The notes under the pieces: model-generated
The model's input: only the letters and a program-made list of their open reading frames with translations
Database searches by the model: none
What the model was told of the DNA's origin: nothing
Shown here: in pieces, positions 1-7,121 of the stretch
Numbering within the stretch: the stretch's first letter is position 1
Layout: every line of letters begins with the position of its first letter
Program-made: the position numbers and the translations under genes
Origin: a virus
Virus record (IMG/VR): IMGVR_UViG_3300017735_000124
Location: 1-21,631 of that record
Length of the DNA: 21,631 nucleotides
Reading direction: 5' to 3' (one strand)

Positions 1-83
1 AGTAGTTTCTTGAACCATTTGCTGTTGCGAATGTCCTGTTCCATTTGTCCTAGCATCTCTGCCAAACGATCTATCTCTCTCAT
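1..83 (-). CDS. Hypothetical phage protein, N-terminal part only (runs off the left edge)
   Basis: Reading leftward from an ATG at 83-81, an open frame runs to the window edge and gives about 27 residues beginning MREIDRLAEMLGQMEQ, with no stop. The peptide is charged and looks like an amphipathic helix. The ATG overlaps the stop of the upstream gene (ATGA at 80-83), and a purine-rich AAGGAA lies 9 nt before it, so translational coupling is likely. Every other junction in this leftward operon is equally tight, which supports a real gene. No family can be assigned from this fragment. Confidence 0.6.
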   Translation of the reverse strand, partial: MREIDRLAEMLGQMEQDIRNSKWFKKL

Positions 84-382
84 GATCTGATTCCTTTTTC
101 TGCTCGTTCAGAGAACTCTCCTCCCAACGCAGTGTACCCTGCTTTGTCGATCCATGAATCCTGGTGGTCTATAGTTTCCAGTAACCTAGAAGTTTTCAAC
201 CAGTCCATCATCAGTACGACATGTTGTTCAGTGACCTCACCATGACTTAGTATAGCACCACGGACAATTATATTCCAACCCTCGGCTATACGACTGTGAT
301 TATCAAACGCATCCCCGTAATCCTTGGCTCTCTGTCCACTAATTAATTCCTTGGCGGTGTCTAAGATTTCTGTACGTTTCAT
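80..382 (-). CDS. DUF6378-like small phage protein
   Basis: This is a 100-aa protein. The order of conserved blocks (MKRTEILDTAKELISGQR near the N-terminus, KDYGDAFDNHSRIAEGW at about 20-36, LMMDWLKTSRL at about 57-67, and DSWIDKAGYTALGGE at about 75-89) matches the small phage family I know as DUF6378. Its role has not been established. The pattern of Asp, His and Lys residues in helical segments is typical of that family and its length is normal. The start overlaps the stop of the upstream UvrD-like helicase gene (ATGA at 379-382), and its own stop overlaps the next gene, so it sits inside a translationally coupled replication operon. Family recognition is from memory of the motif pattern. 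A role in nucleotide or DNA metabolism is inferred only from the neighbours. Confidence 0.75.
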   Translation of the reverse strand: MKRTEILDTAKELISGQRAKDYGDAFDNHSRIAEGWNIIVRGAILSHGEVTEQHVVLMMDWLKTSRLLETIDHQDSWIDKAGYTALGGEFSERAEKGIRS

Positions 383-1908
383 AATGTATACCTGTATTTG
401 TTATCGGATTGTAATATGTATAGTCGTCGTCGGGCTCTTGTTATCCCAACATAGAATGCTCGATGCTCGTCTTCTGGGAACAGTGTTTCATAGCATGCCT
501 TAGTGGACGCTGTGTACACCACGCAGTTATCATCTTCTCCACCTTTCATAGCATGGAATGTAGACAACTTAATCCTTGGCGCAGACAGAAGCCCCTCGCC
601 CCTTCGTTCTATAGCCTCGATATAATTTCTCTCAGACGTACTGACCTTCAACACATCATACGCAGAACTCTCTGCTCCACATAACAGACCAAGATCGTTT
701 TGAAGTTGAGCCATATCTATCAAAGCCTCGGGATCTAACGCATCCAGTAGCTTGGACGACGCTCGTTTAAGCTTGGCATCCTTACCTTGTTTAGGCAGGG
801 CAGAGTACAGCTGCCGAATCCGTTCTAAACCCACGGACTTATCCTGACATAGATCGTTCCACGTTAAGATGTTGCCCACCAATTTGTCTGAGATACTGGG
901 GTATCCACGTACAGAATACTTGAACCCTGACTTACGAAACCATTTAGCTAGCTCTATTACATAGAAGTTTGTTCGACACATCACTGTCCACGTTCCTTCT
1001 TGGAAGGGGATGGAGTCCAGATGATAAGTGTATTCAACCATGCCCTCCTCTTCACGAGGCTCGAACTCTTTCTCTAAACGGCCACCTATCCTTTCGGATA
1101 TAACACTAGCCAAACGATGTACTGATCTAGGTATACGATAGGATTGTGTGAGACGCTCGACGTTGTCAGAAGATTTGATAAACAAATCAACATCAACACC
1201 CGTCCATCTGTGAACAGCCTGGTCATCATCTCCTGCAATAATTACTCTTCCTGCTTTGGAAGCTATGAACTTAGCCATCTCCCACTGGAGCGGTGTGAAA
1301 TCCTGGGCTTCGTCTATGAACAGATAGTCTAAGCTCGGTGGATCGCCTACATCAATGTACTTCTCTATCATATCTACGAAGTCATACTTGCCCATTGCAG
1401 ATTTGTATTCGCTCAGTTGCTGATTTAGCTGCACAAGTTTAGGGTAGAACAGTTCTCTGTTTGCCGCATGGTTAAACTCTTCTTCCAAAGTAACCATTCT
1501 GTATCGAGCTCGATGCTCTAGCTGTAGATACTGTGATCCAGATCCTCCGATAGTAGGTAACTGAACACCATCATCGATACTTGTCTTGTCATCCCCCTCA
1601 AAGTTAAGACCAAGATCCGATCCAACAACAGCATAGTCCTCGGCACTCATAACATCTTGCCGCTGTAATCCCAACCCATTGAACCCAAACGAATGACTGG
1701 TTCTCATGTAAGGGAAATCCTTGGGGGTTAGGTTGAACTCAGCACAAGCTCGAGACACCATCTCTTCGATAGCCTTTCGGGTAAACGAGATCACACCAAT
1801 GCGAGAAGGATGTACCCCAGAATCTAAGGCGCTCTTAATTTCCTGTATCAACCGATAAGTTTTACCGCAACCAGGAGGACCCAGTATAAGTAGAGAGTTA
1901 TCGATCAT
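379..1908 (-). CDS. SF1 UvrD/Rep-type DNA helicase
   Basis: This 509-aa protein is an ATP-dependent DNA helicase of superfamily 1. All the main motifs are visible: Walker A GPPGCGKT at residues 10-17, motif Ia around SFTRKA (41-46), Walker B DEAQD (199-203), motif III GDDDQAVHRW (226-235), motif IV QSYR (255-258), motif V STFHAMKGGE (449-458) and motif VI VGITRARRRL (487-496). It is shorter than bacterial UvrD or Rep (about 670-720 aa), so the accessory 1B/2B domains must be reduced, as in other phage SF1 helicases. The ATP site begins only ten residues from the start, which supports this ATG. ATGA overlaps at both ends couple it to an HTH gene upstream and a DUF6378-like gene downstream. It probably acts in phage replication, recombination or fork restart. 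The helicase call is secure; the exact pathway is inferred. Confidence 0.95.
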   Translation of the reverse strand: MIDNSLLILGPPGCGKTYRLIQEIKSALDSGVHPSRIGVISFTRKAIEEMVSRACAEFNLTPKDFPYMRTSHSFGFNGLGLQRQDVMSAEDYAVVGSDLGLNFEGDDKTSIDDGVQLPTIGGSGSQYLQLEHRARYRMVTLEEEFNHAANRELFYPKLVQLNQQLSEYKSAMGKYDFVDMIEKYIDVGDPPSLDYLFIDEAQDFTPLQWEMAKFIASKAGRVIIAGDDDQAVHRWTGVDVDLFIKSSDNVERLTQSYRIPRSVHRLASVISERIGGRLEKEFEPREEEGMVEYTYHLDSIPFQEGTWTVMCRTNFYVIELAKWFRKSGFKYSVRGYPSISDKLVGNILTWNDLCQDKSVGLERIRQLYSALPKQGKDAKLKRASSKLLDALDPEALIDMAQLQNDLGLLCGAESSAYDVLKVSTSERNYIEAIERRGEGLLSAPRIKLSTFHAMKGGEDDNCVVYTASTKACYETLFPEDEHRAFYVGITRARRRLYILQSDNKYRYTL

Positions 1909-2120
1909 AGATCCTTGCCCCTCGGTCTAGAGTTTACCCAGTCCTCGATCTCTGTCAGAACCCAACGGCTTGACGATCTCTTACTGTGCTCATCTCCTAG
2001 AACTATTGGCTGCGGAAAGTCTGTCTTCTGAGCAACCAACTTATAAATGTAGGACTTGGATACCCCTAGCATCTGAGCTACTTCTCCTACGCGCAGTAGT
2101 CTATTAGAATGGGATGTCAT
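1905..2120 (-). CDS. AlpA-like helix-turn-helix DNA-binding protein
   Basis: This is a 71-aa protein with a MerR/excisionase-like winged HTH. The segment LLRVGEVAQMLGVSKSYIYK (about 8-27) is the helix-turn-helix. It is followed by a wing with FPQPIVLG and a closing strand and helix, RWVLTEIEDWVNSR. This order is typical of AlpA regulators and small excisionase-like proteins. The gene overlaps the end of the primase gene by 17 bp (2104-2120) in another frame and overlaps the helicase start as ATGA, so it is made with the replication proteins. It could regulate transcription or act as an architectural or origin-binding protein. No integrase is seen, so an excisionase role is not supported here. 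Confidence 0.8.
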   Translation of the reverse strand: MTSHSNRLLRVGEVAQMLGVSKSYIYKLVAQKTDFPQPIVLGDEHSKRSSSRWVLTEIEDWVNSRPRGKDL

Positions 2121-3627
2121 TGTTCATCTCCCTTACTGATAATTCTATTTCTTCTTGTTCGAAAGCGGGTATGTGCCAACACCTAAGTGTTGTTCGTTTG
2201 CCGTCTGATTTATGGATAGCTTGAACACCATTGTCGCCACCCATATCACGGATCATTTGAATAAGGTGTCCTCTGTTATCCACCTTAAATCTTCGATGGT
2301 GTAAAAATTCAATTAAACCCTCAAGCTTAAACTTTGTGGTGCCTCCATCAGTCCATGGTTTATTCATCTCCATCTCCTCTGGAACCATCGCTCGGATGTG
2401 GCTCGTACAATAAGCTTTAAGATGCTCCTTAAACTGTCCCTTAACTGTAGCTTCTTCTGGGACTTCAAGAACAGTAGCCCCCTGCATTAACTGGTTAATC
2501 ATCTGCTGCCACTTCTGGGGTTTAACTGTCGGGGGCATGATGTTCATCTGCTCCATGCATGCTCGTTGCCAAAGCACTTGGTTCTGCAATTGCTCTGTTG
2601 AAATCTGTATGCGTGACCCATCAACATCCATGAAGTATACTCTAGGTTCGGATAACATAATAGTCAGTCCGCCAACACTGGGCATGTCAGGGGATTCGTT
2701 CCCTATCCCATGCTTACGACTAGCGCACAGCGTAGGATCACAGTAACTTTTGAAAGGTTCTTCTTTACATTTGTATGCCCAATCCTTCTTGTCCAGGGAT
2801 TTACCTAGGTTGATAACTTCGTGAGAAGGTAACGGCTCAGTACACAGCGTTCGATTAAACTCTTCTAACTTGCTCTTCCAGTTATCAGGTTCAGATAACT
2901 TAGCGTAGATCCCGCATTGATACATGCAAGTATTGCGTGGTGTATCGATAGGACCATCCGCAAACAAATGCTCAAGGCAGGGCGGACCATCGGTGAAATA
3001 CTTACGTTTGCCAGAGAAGCGCAGACCTTCAAGCTCGGACTCTGTTACACGGATCTCTTCGACCGCATCGAGGAACTCGTCTAGTTCTAATGCTTCACAC
3101 TTAGCATTGAATGCGTAGCGTTGTGGCATCTCAGCATTGAAGTAAGGCATGTTGATAAAGTTACCCACATCTCCACGCTCTGCAATTATAGTATCTTGTT
3201 TTGGAAAGATCTCACAGCCACTGAACCCTAGAGCTATAGACATCTCAGTCAGGTAGTCTCGGATGTTAGCTGCAGGAACCCAGTCTTTTAAGAATAGATA
3301 GAGGTGAGCTCCCCCTGATTTGGATCGGCAGTGCATCAACGGAAGCTTCAGCTTCTGGATCTTTGCCTGTAGTTCGTTATGGTTTAAATCGTAGACGTCA
3401 ATGTCCAACGCCGCAAACTTGCATACATTCTCTTCGTTGATTGGTATTGCACCCACGCCCTGCTTACCATCGATATGGTCCTGGACTAAGTCAACAGTCA
3501 GAGGGGATCTTATGATCATGCTCTTGGATTCTGCTTTTCCATTTCGCCCTATGCGTCCGACAGTTGTCGTGCCATGGGCTGATTTTGCTCCGATGAAAAC
3601 GGAGAGTAGTCGTTCTGCCTGTGTCAT
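2104..3627 (-). CDS. Archaeo-eukaryotic-type (AEP) DNA primase with C-terminal DIPF tail
   Basis: This 507-aa protein carries the AEP primase core: the metal-binding DID at 75-77 (FAALDIDVYD), the nucleotide-binding SKSGGAHLYLF at about 102-112 with His108, CEIFPKQ at 138-144, and GNFINMPYF at 155-163. This arrangement matches the TOTE/phage-type AEP domain that makes primers. A Cys cluster (C287, C296, C301, ending in ASRKHGIG) resembles the metal-binding region found after AEP cores in phage primases. A C-terminal region around 440-490 could be a winged helix. The last residues are NNDIPF, which resembles the SSB C-terminal tip. A hairpin terminator separates the gene from the SSB-like gene upstream, so it is probably made at a lower level. 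The RBS is TAGGAG, 8 nt before the ATG. No helicase motifs are present; helicase activity probably comes from the two separate helicase genes. Confidence 0.88.
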   Translation of the reverse strand: MTQAERLLSVFIGAKSAHGTTTVGRIGRNGKAESKSMIIRSPLTVDLVQDHIDGKQGVGAIPINEENVCKFAALDIDVYDLNHNELQAKIQKLKLPLMHCRSKSGGAHLYLFLKDWVPAANIRDYLTEMSIALGFSGCEIFPKQDTIIAERGDVGNFINMPYFNAEMPQRYAFNAKCEALELDEFLDAVEEIRVTESELEGLRFSGKRKYFTDGPPCLEHLFADGPIDTPRNTCMYQCGIYAKLSEPDNWKSKLEEFNRTLCTEPLPSHEVINLGKSLDKKDWAYKCKEEPFKSYCDPTLCASRKHGIGNESPDMPSVGGLTIMLSEPRVYFMDVDGSRIQISTEQLQNQVLWQRACMEQMNIMPPTVKPQKWQQMINQLMQGATVLEVPEEATVKGQFKEHLKAYCTSHIRAMVPEEMEMNKPWTDGGTTKFKLEGLIEFLHHRRFKVDNRGHLIQMIRDMGGDNGVQAIHKSDGKRTTLRCWHIPAFEQEEIELSVREMNNDIPF

Positions 3628-3642
3628 GTACTGCTCCTAGTG

Positions 3643-3682
3643 AAAAAGGGGAACGGAAAAATGCGCCCGCACTCCGTTCCCC
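3643..3682 (-). terminator. Intercistronic Rho-independent terminator or attenuator
   Basis: Read leftward, GGGGAACGGA (3682-3673) pairs perfectly with TCCGTTCCCC (3657-3648) over 10 bp, followed by TTTTT (3647-3643). The 15-nt loop contains a smaller TGCG/CGCA hairpin. It lies 7 nt after the SSB-like stop codon and before the primase RBS. Partial termination here would make the SSB-like protein more abundant than the primase and helicase. Confidence 0.85.
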
Positions 3683-3689
3683 AGACTGT

Positions 3690-4484
3690 TTAAAACGGGA
3701 TACTGTCATCCTGTTCAACAGATGAAGAGGTTGGCACACTCTCCTCTGCTACAGCCTTCGCATCGCCTGCCGCGACAGAGTCACGGAAAGCTTTTGCCTC
3801 GAGCATTAGGTCACGTTCACCAACTAACCCCACCTTCTCAACGGATGGATTGAACCACGAACCCTGGTCATTGCTTTCTTCAACAGTAGTAATCTTCCAT
3901 TCTGTTGCGAACAATGGAGGCGTAATCATCTGCCCAGTCTTTGGGTGTTTGATCTTTTGCATTGCAATCTGTGTCTTCCACCGACGGCTAACCTTCAACT
4001 GCGTTGACTTCATGTCGATCACAGCAGGTTGAAAGGATCCTTCGCCATCCAACACCAAGCAATAGTGTTGATCAGATTTAACCAGTTCATTACCAGTCGG
4101 TAACAGTTCCTTGGAACCCTGACGTGTCGTCTGTTGTAGAACAGGATTGGTTGGAGATATCTCTCCGCGGAAACCACCACCCATATCACGAGGTGTAAAC
4201 TCTAGATACTTTGTTACTTGGTAGCAGGGGATGATAGTGACCCCTTCTTCTCCCTTCCATACCTGACCAGTGACAGTGTTGAACAAATCTCCTTGCTCCG
4301 CACCATCGATGTACTCAGGTTTCTTTTTGTTTAGTTGTGGTGACAGAGCCTGTAACGCACGGATGAATGGGATCTGCATCTCATCAGCACCAAACGCGGC
4401 ACCTTCTCCTGCAAACTCTAGGATATCATCCATCAAGTCTGTGCTTAACTCTGCATTTTTTTTCGTTGCTACTTCACTAGCCAT
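3690..4484 (-). CDS. Putative single-stranded DNA-binding protein (SSB-like acidic tail)
   Basis: This is a 264-aa protein. Its C-terminus is a Ser/Glu/Asp-rich, probably disordered linker ending in EQDDSIPF. That closely matches the acidic tip DDDIPF with which bacterial SSB recruits partner proteins. The middle (about 80-220) is rich in predicted beta strands and aromatic residues (QVWKGEEGVTIIPCYQVTKY, RRWKTQIAMQ, FATEWKITTVEE), which would fit an OB-like ssDNA-binding domain, but I see no clear match to the classical SSB fold. It is first in line before a strong terminator, as expected for a stoichiometric ssDNA coat protein, and it lies next to primase and helicase genes. The RBS AGAGGA is well placed, and the start overlaps the upstream stop as TAATG. 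The function is inferred from tail and context. Confidence 0.7.
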   Translation of the reverse strand: MASEVATKKNAELSTDLMDDILEFAGEGAAFGADEMQIPFIRALQALSPQLNKKKPEYIDGAEQGDLFNTVTGQVWKGEEGVTIIPCYQVTKYLEFTPRDMGGGFRGEISPTNPVLQQTTRQGSKELLPTGNELVKSDQHYCLVLDGEGSFQPAVIDMKSTQLKVSRRWKTQIAMQKIKHPKTGQMITPPLFATEWKITTVEESNDQGSWFNPSVEKVGLVGERDLMLEAKAFRDSVAAGDAKAVAEESVPTSSSVEQDDSIPF

Positions 4485-5044
4485 TATGATTTCCTCTTGA
4501 TTACTGCGGTGTTAGAAATGAATGCCCCGAATAGATCGAGGTCGATAGGTTTGCCATCAGTGATGCGCTCTTTAACGAACGCCTTTAATGTGGATGGGTG
4601 AACGTGGGTCTTGGTCTTGGGATCAAAACCTTTACTCTGTAGCATGCCAACGACATCTCCCGCTACATTGTCTTCGCCCTTACCAAAGGACACAGTGATA
4701 TCGTTCTTGATGATATCATCTAGGCCATTGGTTCTTAACCATGCAAACGCATCGTCTTTATTAGCGACAGGTATAGAGGCGGCTACGATCATACGACGCT
4801 CAACGGACATGCCGTCTACATCTAATCGTTCCACACCCATCTCATCCATTAACGCAGGGATGTTCTCCACAGAGAGCTTATGCTTCTCTTGCTTCAGTGA
4901 TTTTAAATGTTGCTCCGCATCGTCGATCTGTTGCTCAACGTTACGAAGGCTTCGAACCAGTTGGCTGAGTTGCTTTCCAGTTCCTGTATCGATCTGGCTA
5001 ACTGCGTCAGCCTCGTCGAATATGTCTTCAAATATATCAGTCAT
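4484..5044 (-). CDS. Conserved phage coiled-coil protein of the replication module
   Basis: This is a 186-aa protein. An N-terminal acidic stretch is followed by a coiled coil at about 25-58 (RSLRNVEQQIDDAEQHLKSL and on). Then come ENIPALMDEMGVERL and a C-terminal domain containing DDIIKNDITVSFGKGE and VHPSTLKAFVKERI. I recognise this arrangement (coiled coil, 'IPALMDEMGV', 'VHPSTLKAxVxE') as a widespread phage family that usually lies beside SSB or recombinase genes, but I know of no proven function. It is the first gene of the leftward operon, 78 bp from the divergent SNF2-like helicase gene. The RBS is AGAGG, 10 nt before the ATG. A scaffold or partner for the SSB-like protein is possible, but that is context only. 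Confidence 0.75.
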   Translation of the reverse strand: MTDIFEDIFDEADAVSQIDTGTGKQLSQLVRSLRNVEQQIDDAEQHLKSLKQEKHKLSVENIPALMDEMGVERLDVDGMSVERRMIVAASIPVANKDDAFAWLRTNGLDDIIKNDITVSFGKGEDNVAGDVVGMLQSKGFDPKTKTHVHPSTLKAFVKERITDGKPIDLDLFGAFISNTAVIKRKS

Positions 5045-5122
5045 AAGTTTTTTACCTCTTCAGGGTTGCATTATCCGGTAGCCTCGTGCTATCCGTAATG
5101 AAGACAATAGTGGAGATATGTG
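5045..5122. promoter_or_regulatory. Divergent intergenic region between the replication operon and the SNF2-like helicase
   Basis: Two operons start outward from this 78-bp gap, so it must hold or be read through from at least one promoter. Leftward, GATAAT near 5073-5068 is a possible -10, but no good -35 accompanies it. Rightward, TTGCAT near 5065-5070 followed after 18 nt by TATCCG (with TG two bases before it) is weak. A partial dyad, CATTATCCGGTAG against CTATCCGTAATG (around 5068-5100), could bind a regulator. The functional assignment is inferred from gene orientation alone. Confidence 0.35.
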
Positions 5123-6592
5123 ATGGGTGTCAACTACAAATTTAAAATGAAACCATTTAATCATCAAAAAGATGCGTTAGAATTTGGTTGGGACAGGCCA
5201 GAGTTCGGTCTGTTCATGGAGATGGGCACAGGTAAGTCCAAGGTTCTCTTAGATAACATAGGTATGTTGTATCAAGATAGACAGATTGACTTCGCTTTAG
5301 TCCTCGCTCCCAAAGGAGTGTATCGTAACTGGGTTTCAAAAGAAATACCAGAGCATATGTCTGATGATGTGAAACATCGAGTGATTCGTTGGGTGTCAGG
5401 TCCCAATAAGAAACAGGCAGAAGAAATGCGCTCGGTCCAGGATGACTTCGATGGCCTGACTATATTTGTTATGAATGTCGAGGCGTTCTCTTCCATCAAA
5501 GGTCAGAAGGCAGGGACCTGGATGGCTCGTGCGCTCGGTCACAACGGATTAATTGCTATTGATGAGTCAACCACGATCAAGAACCACAAAGCCAAGCGCT
5601 CTAAAGCTTTAATGAAAATAGCTGCAGGTTTCAAGTACAGAAGACTATTAACTGGATCTCCAGTAACAAAAAGTCCAATGGATATCTATTCACAGTGCGA
5701 GTTCCTTAGACCAGGGCTTTTGGGACACGAGTCATACTACTCGTTCCAAGGTCGATATGCCATCGTGCAACGTAGAACCATGGGACACACAGCTTTCCAA
5801 CAGATTGTTGGGTTCAGAAACCTAGACGAGCTAACCAAAAGGATAGACATGTTCTCCTTTCGAGTACTCAAGAAGGATTGTCTGGATCTTCCTGATAAAA
5901 TATACACCGCTCGATATGTTGGCATGACCAAAGAACAGTTGAATATGTACGAACAGATCCGAAGACATGCCATGGTTCTGCTCGAGAATGGTGAGATGGC
6001 TACTGCTCCTGCTGTGATTACGCAGATGCTTCGCCTTCAACAGATTATGTCTGGGCATTTGAAGACAGACGAAGGTGAGATGCTATACTTCCCATCCAAA
6101 CGAATGGATGCATTGGAAGAGATCATCAACGAACACGATGGTAAAGCAATCATCTGGTCTAGGTTCCGTCATGACATCATAGGTATAACAGAAATGTTGA
6201 ACAAGAAGTTCGGTGAGGGTTCCGCTGCCGCCTACTTCGGGGACACATCAGACGATGATCGTAATGATATCGTTACAAATTTCCAGAACCCCAACCATCC
6301 TCTCAAGTATTTCGTAGGCAATCCTGCGACCGCAGGGTATGGGTTGACTTTGACTGAGGCTAATCTCGTGGTATACTACGCAAACGATTTCAATCTAGAG
6401 ACGCGCATTCAATCAGAGGATCGTGCTCATCGGATTGGTCAAAAGAATAATGTGACCTACATCGATCTCGTCTGTGAAGGTAGTATCGATGAACAGATTG
6501 TTAAAGCTTTACGCGCCAAGATAGACATCGGTGCAAAGGTACTAGGAGAAGAAGCAAAAGAATGGCTAAGTCTAAGACCCACGATCAAGTAA
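5123..6592 (+). CDS. SNF2-like SF2 DNA helicase/translocase
   Basis: This is a 489-aa protein from the ATG at 5123. GGAG at 5112-5115 is 7 nt upstream of that ATG, which I prefer to the in-frame GTG at 5120 (only 4 nt). SF2/SNF2 motifs are in order: Q-like FNHQKDALEF (12-21), Walker A MEMGTGKSKV (32-41), DExx box IAIDESTTIKN (144-154), motif III LLTGSP (175-180), motif V NPATAGYGLTLTEA close to the C-terminus, and motif VI QSEDRAHRIGQ (430-440). QxxDRAHRIGQ is diagnostic for SNF2-family ATPases. Phage members of this size are thought to remodel or unwind DNA during replication and recombination. The gene is divergent from the primase operon and overlaps the next small gene by 31 bp. Enzyme class is secure; the exact job is inferred. 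Confidence 0.95.
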   Translation: MGVNYKFKMKPFNHQKDALEFGWDRPEFGLFMEMGTGKSKVLLDNIGMLYQDRQIDFALVLAPKGVYRNWVSKEIPEHMSDDVKHRVIRWVSGPNKKQAEEMRSVQDDFDGLTIFVMNVEAFSSIKGQKAGTWMARALGHNGLIAIDESTTIKNHKAKRSKALMKIAAGFKYRRLLTGSPVTKSPMDIYSQCEFLRPGLLGHESYYSFQGRYAIVQRRTMGHTAFQQIVGFRNLDELTKRIDMFSFRVLKKDCLDLPDKIYTARYVGMTKEQLNMYEQIRRHAMVLLENGEMATAPAVITQMLRLQQIMSGHLKTDEGEMLYFPSKRMDALEEIINEHDGKAIIWSRFRHDIIGITEMLNKKFGEGSAAAYFGDTSDDDRNDIVTNFQNPNHPLKYFVGNPATAGYGLTLTEANLVVYYANDFNLETRIQSEDRAHRIGQKNNVTYIDLVCEGSIDEQIVKALRAKIDIGAKVLGEEAKEWLSLRPTIK

Positions 6593-6804
6593 TCGAAACG
6601 TTCTGCTCTCGACGCAGGGGTTGGATGAATGACAAGACCGCAACGCAAGCTTTGACAGACCTAGCAGGTTTAGATCCTGGCGTAGCCAATGCGCTCCTCA
6701 CAGAAATGAAACGTCATAACGTTACTCAGATCCGAGGGTACAGTAAAGAACCCGAACGTCTAGCTCGAGGCAAAAAGGGTACAAAGTTTGAGGCAAAAAA
6801 ATAA
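6562..6804 (+). CDS. Small basic hypothetical protein
   Basis: This is an 80-aa protein, rich in Lys and Arg at the C-terminus (ERLARGKKGTKFEAKK). It overlaps the 3' end of the SNF2-like helicase gene by 31 bp in another frame. Purine-rich AGGAGAAG lies upstream of the ATG but somewhat far away (about 13 nt); a later ATG at 6625 is an alternative start. The middle (DKTATQALTDLAGLDPGVANALLTEMKRHNVTQIRGY) looks like a compact helical domain of the kind that could contact DNA. I do not recognise the family. It is the last rightward gene before a convergent terminator, so it is co-transcribed with the helicase. Confidence 0.6.
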   Translation: MAKSKTHDQVIETFCSRRRGWMNDKTATQALTDLAGLDPGVANALLTEMKRHNVTQIRGYSKEPERLARGKKGTKFEAKK

Positions 6805-6884
6805 CCCCGACGTTGCAGTGCGAAACCTAGCCAGTCGGGGTCTAGTTGATGGTCGGTCACACAGGCGGAACCAACCGAGCAATT
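6794..6884 (-). ncRNA. Candidate phage small RNA (about 90 nt)
   Basis: A good promoter (-10 TATAAT at 6895-6890) lies exactly upstream of an otherwise non-coding stretch that ends in the terminator at 6795-6840. A transcript starting near 6884 would be about 90 nt long with two hairpins: GGTTGGT pairing with ACCGACC (one G-U pair, 12-nt loop) and then the terminator stem. No open frame with an RBS is present. The short transcript could instead just be the 3' UTR of the RHH gene; RNA data would decide. Confidence 0.3.
6795..6840 (-). terminator. Rho-independent terminator closing the leftward early operon
   Basis: Read leftward, CCCCGAC (6840-6834) pairs with GTCGGGG (6811-6805) over 7 bp with a long 22-nt loop, followed by TTATTTTTTT (6804-6795). 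The T-run is on the leftward transcript only; the rightward side (TCTAGTTGATGG) is poor. It therefore ends transcription coming from the RHH gene and prevents read-through into the SNF2-like helicase gene. Confidence 0.75.
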
Positions 6885-6889
6885 TGTGT

Positions 6890-6918
6890 ATTATATCATA
6901 CAGTATTGGTTTCGGCAA
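6890..6918 (-). promoter_or_regulatory. Sigma70-like promoter with extended -10
   Basis: Read leftward, TTGCCG (6918-6913), a 17-nt spacer and TATAAT (6895-6890), with TGA directly before the -10 giving the extended TGnTATAAT form. The -10 is perfect and the -35 matches 4 of 6. It overlaps the end and stop codon of the RHH gene, so the only thing it could transcribe is the short region up to the terminator at 6795-6840. Confidence 0.45.
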
Positions 6919-7066
6919 CTGCTCTGCGGATTAATACCGATAGCTGCCGAGCCATGGATCTCTGTTCTTTGTTCGCCAGTTCGCGAAGACTATCGTGATC
7001 CTTTTTAAGTAAGCCAACGTTCTGAAACTGTTGCTTATCTTCTTCTTTCATTTTCTTTCTAGCCAT
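6896..7066 (-). CDS. Ribbon-helix-helix (CopG/Arc-like) small DNA-binding protein
   Basis: A 56-aa frame runs leftward from an ATG at 7066-7064 to TGA at 6898-6896. A perfect Shine-Dalgarno AGGAGGT lies just before the ATG. The sequence has a basic N-terminus MARKKMKEEDKQQFQ. It continues with a short strand-like NVGLLKK, a helix DHDSLRELANKE, the turn RSMARQ and a second helix LSVLIRRAVAE. That strand-helix-turn-helix layout, with the typical 'LxxLAxxExRSxAxxLxxLIxxAV' pattern, is the RHH fold of Arc/CopG regulators. Such proteins dimerise and bind repeated operator sites, so it is a candidate repressor of an early phage operator. It has its own promoter (7090-7118) and sits at the end of the leftward early operon. 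It is easy to miss because of its length. Confidence 0.8.
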   Translation of the reverse strand: MARKKMKEEDKQQFQNVGLLKKDHDSLRELANKEQRSMARQLSVLIRRAVAETNTV

Positions 7067-7089
7067 AATGACCTCCTATTTGTTGGTAG

Positions 7090-7118
7090 CTTATACGATA
7101 TATGGTTGTAGGTTGCAA
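7090..7118 (-). promoter_or_regulatory. Sigma70-like promoter of the RHH gene
   Basis: Read leftward: TTGCAA (7118-7113), a 17-nt spacer and TATAAG (7095-7090). The -35 matches 4 of 6 and the -10 matches 5 of 6. It lies in the 55-bp gap after the stop of the upstream gene and about 24 nt before the RHH start codon, so the regulator could be expressed separately from the rest of the operon. Confidence 0.5.
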
Positions 7119-7121
7119 GTG

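Noticed and set aside
1905-2120. Excisionase of an integrated prophage
   Set aside because: The HTH pattern allows it, but there is no integrase or attachment site in the window, and the gene is embedded in the replication operon.
4611-5081. Rightward frame of 156 aa, opposite the coiled-coil gene
   Set aside because: It is a Ser/Cys-rich mirror of the real leftward gene, which has an RBS, a recognisable family pattern and coupled neighbours.
6805-6895. tRNA or tRNA-like gene
   Set aside because: The two hairpins do not form a cloverleaf, and there is no T-loop or CCA-type acceptor pairing. I found no tRNA in the window.
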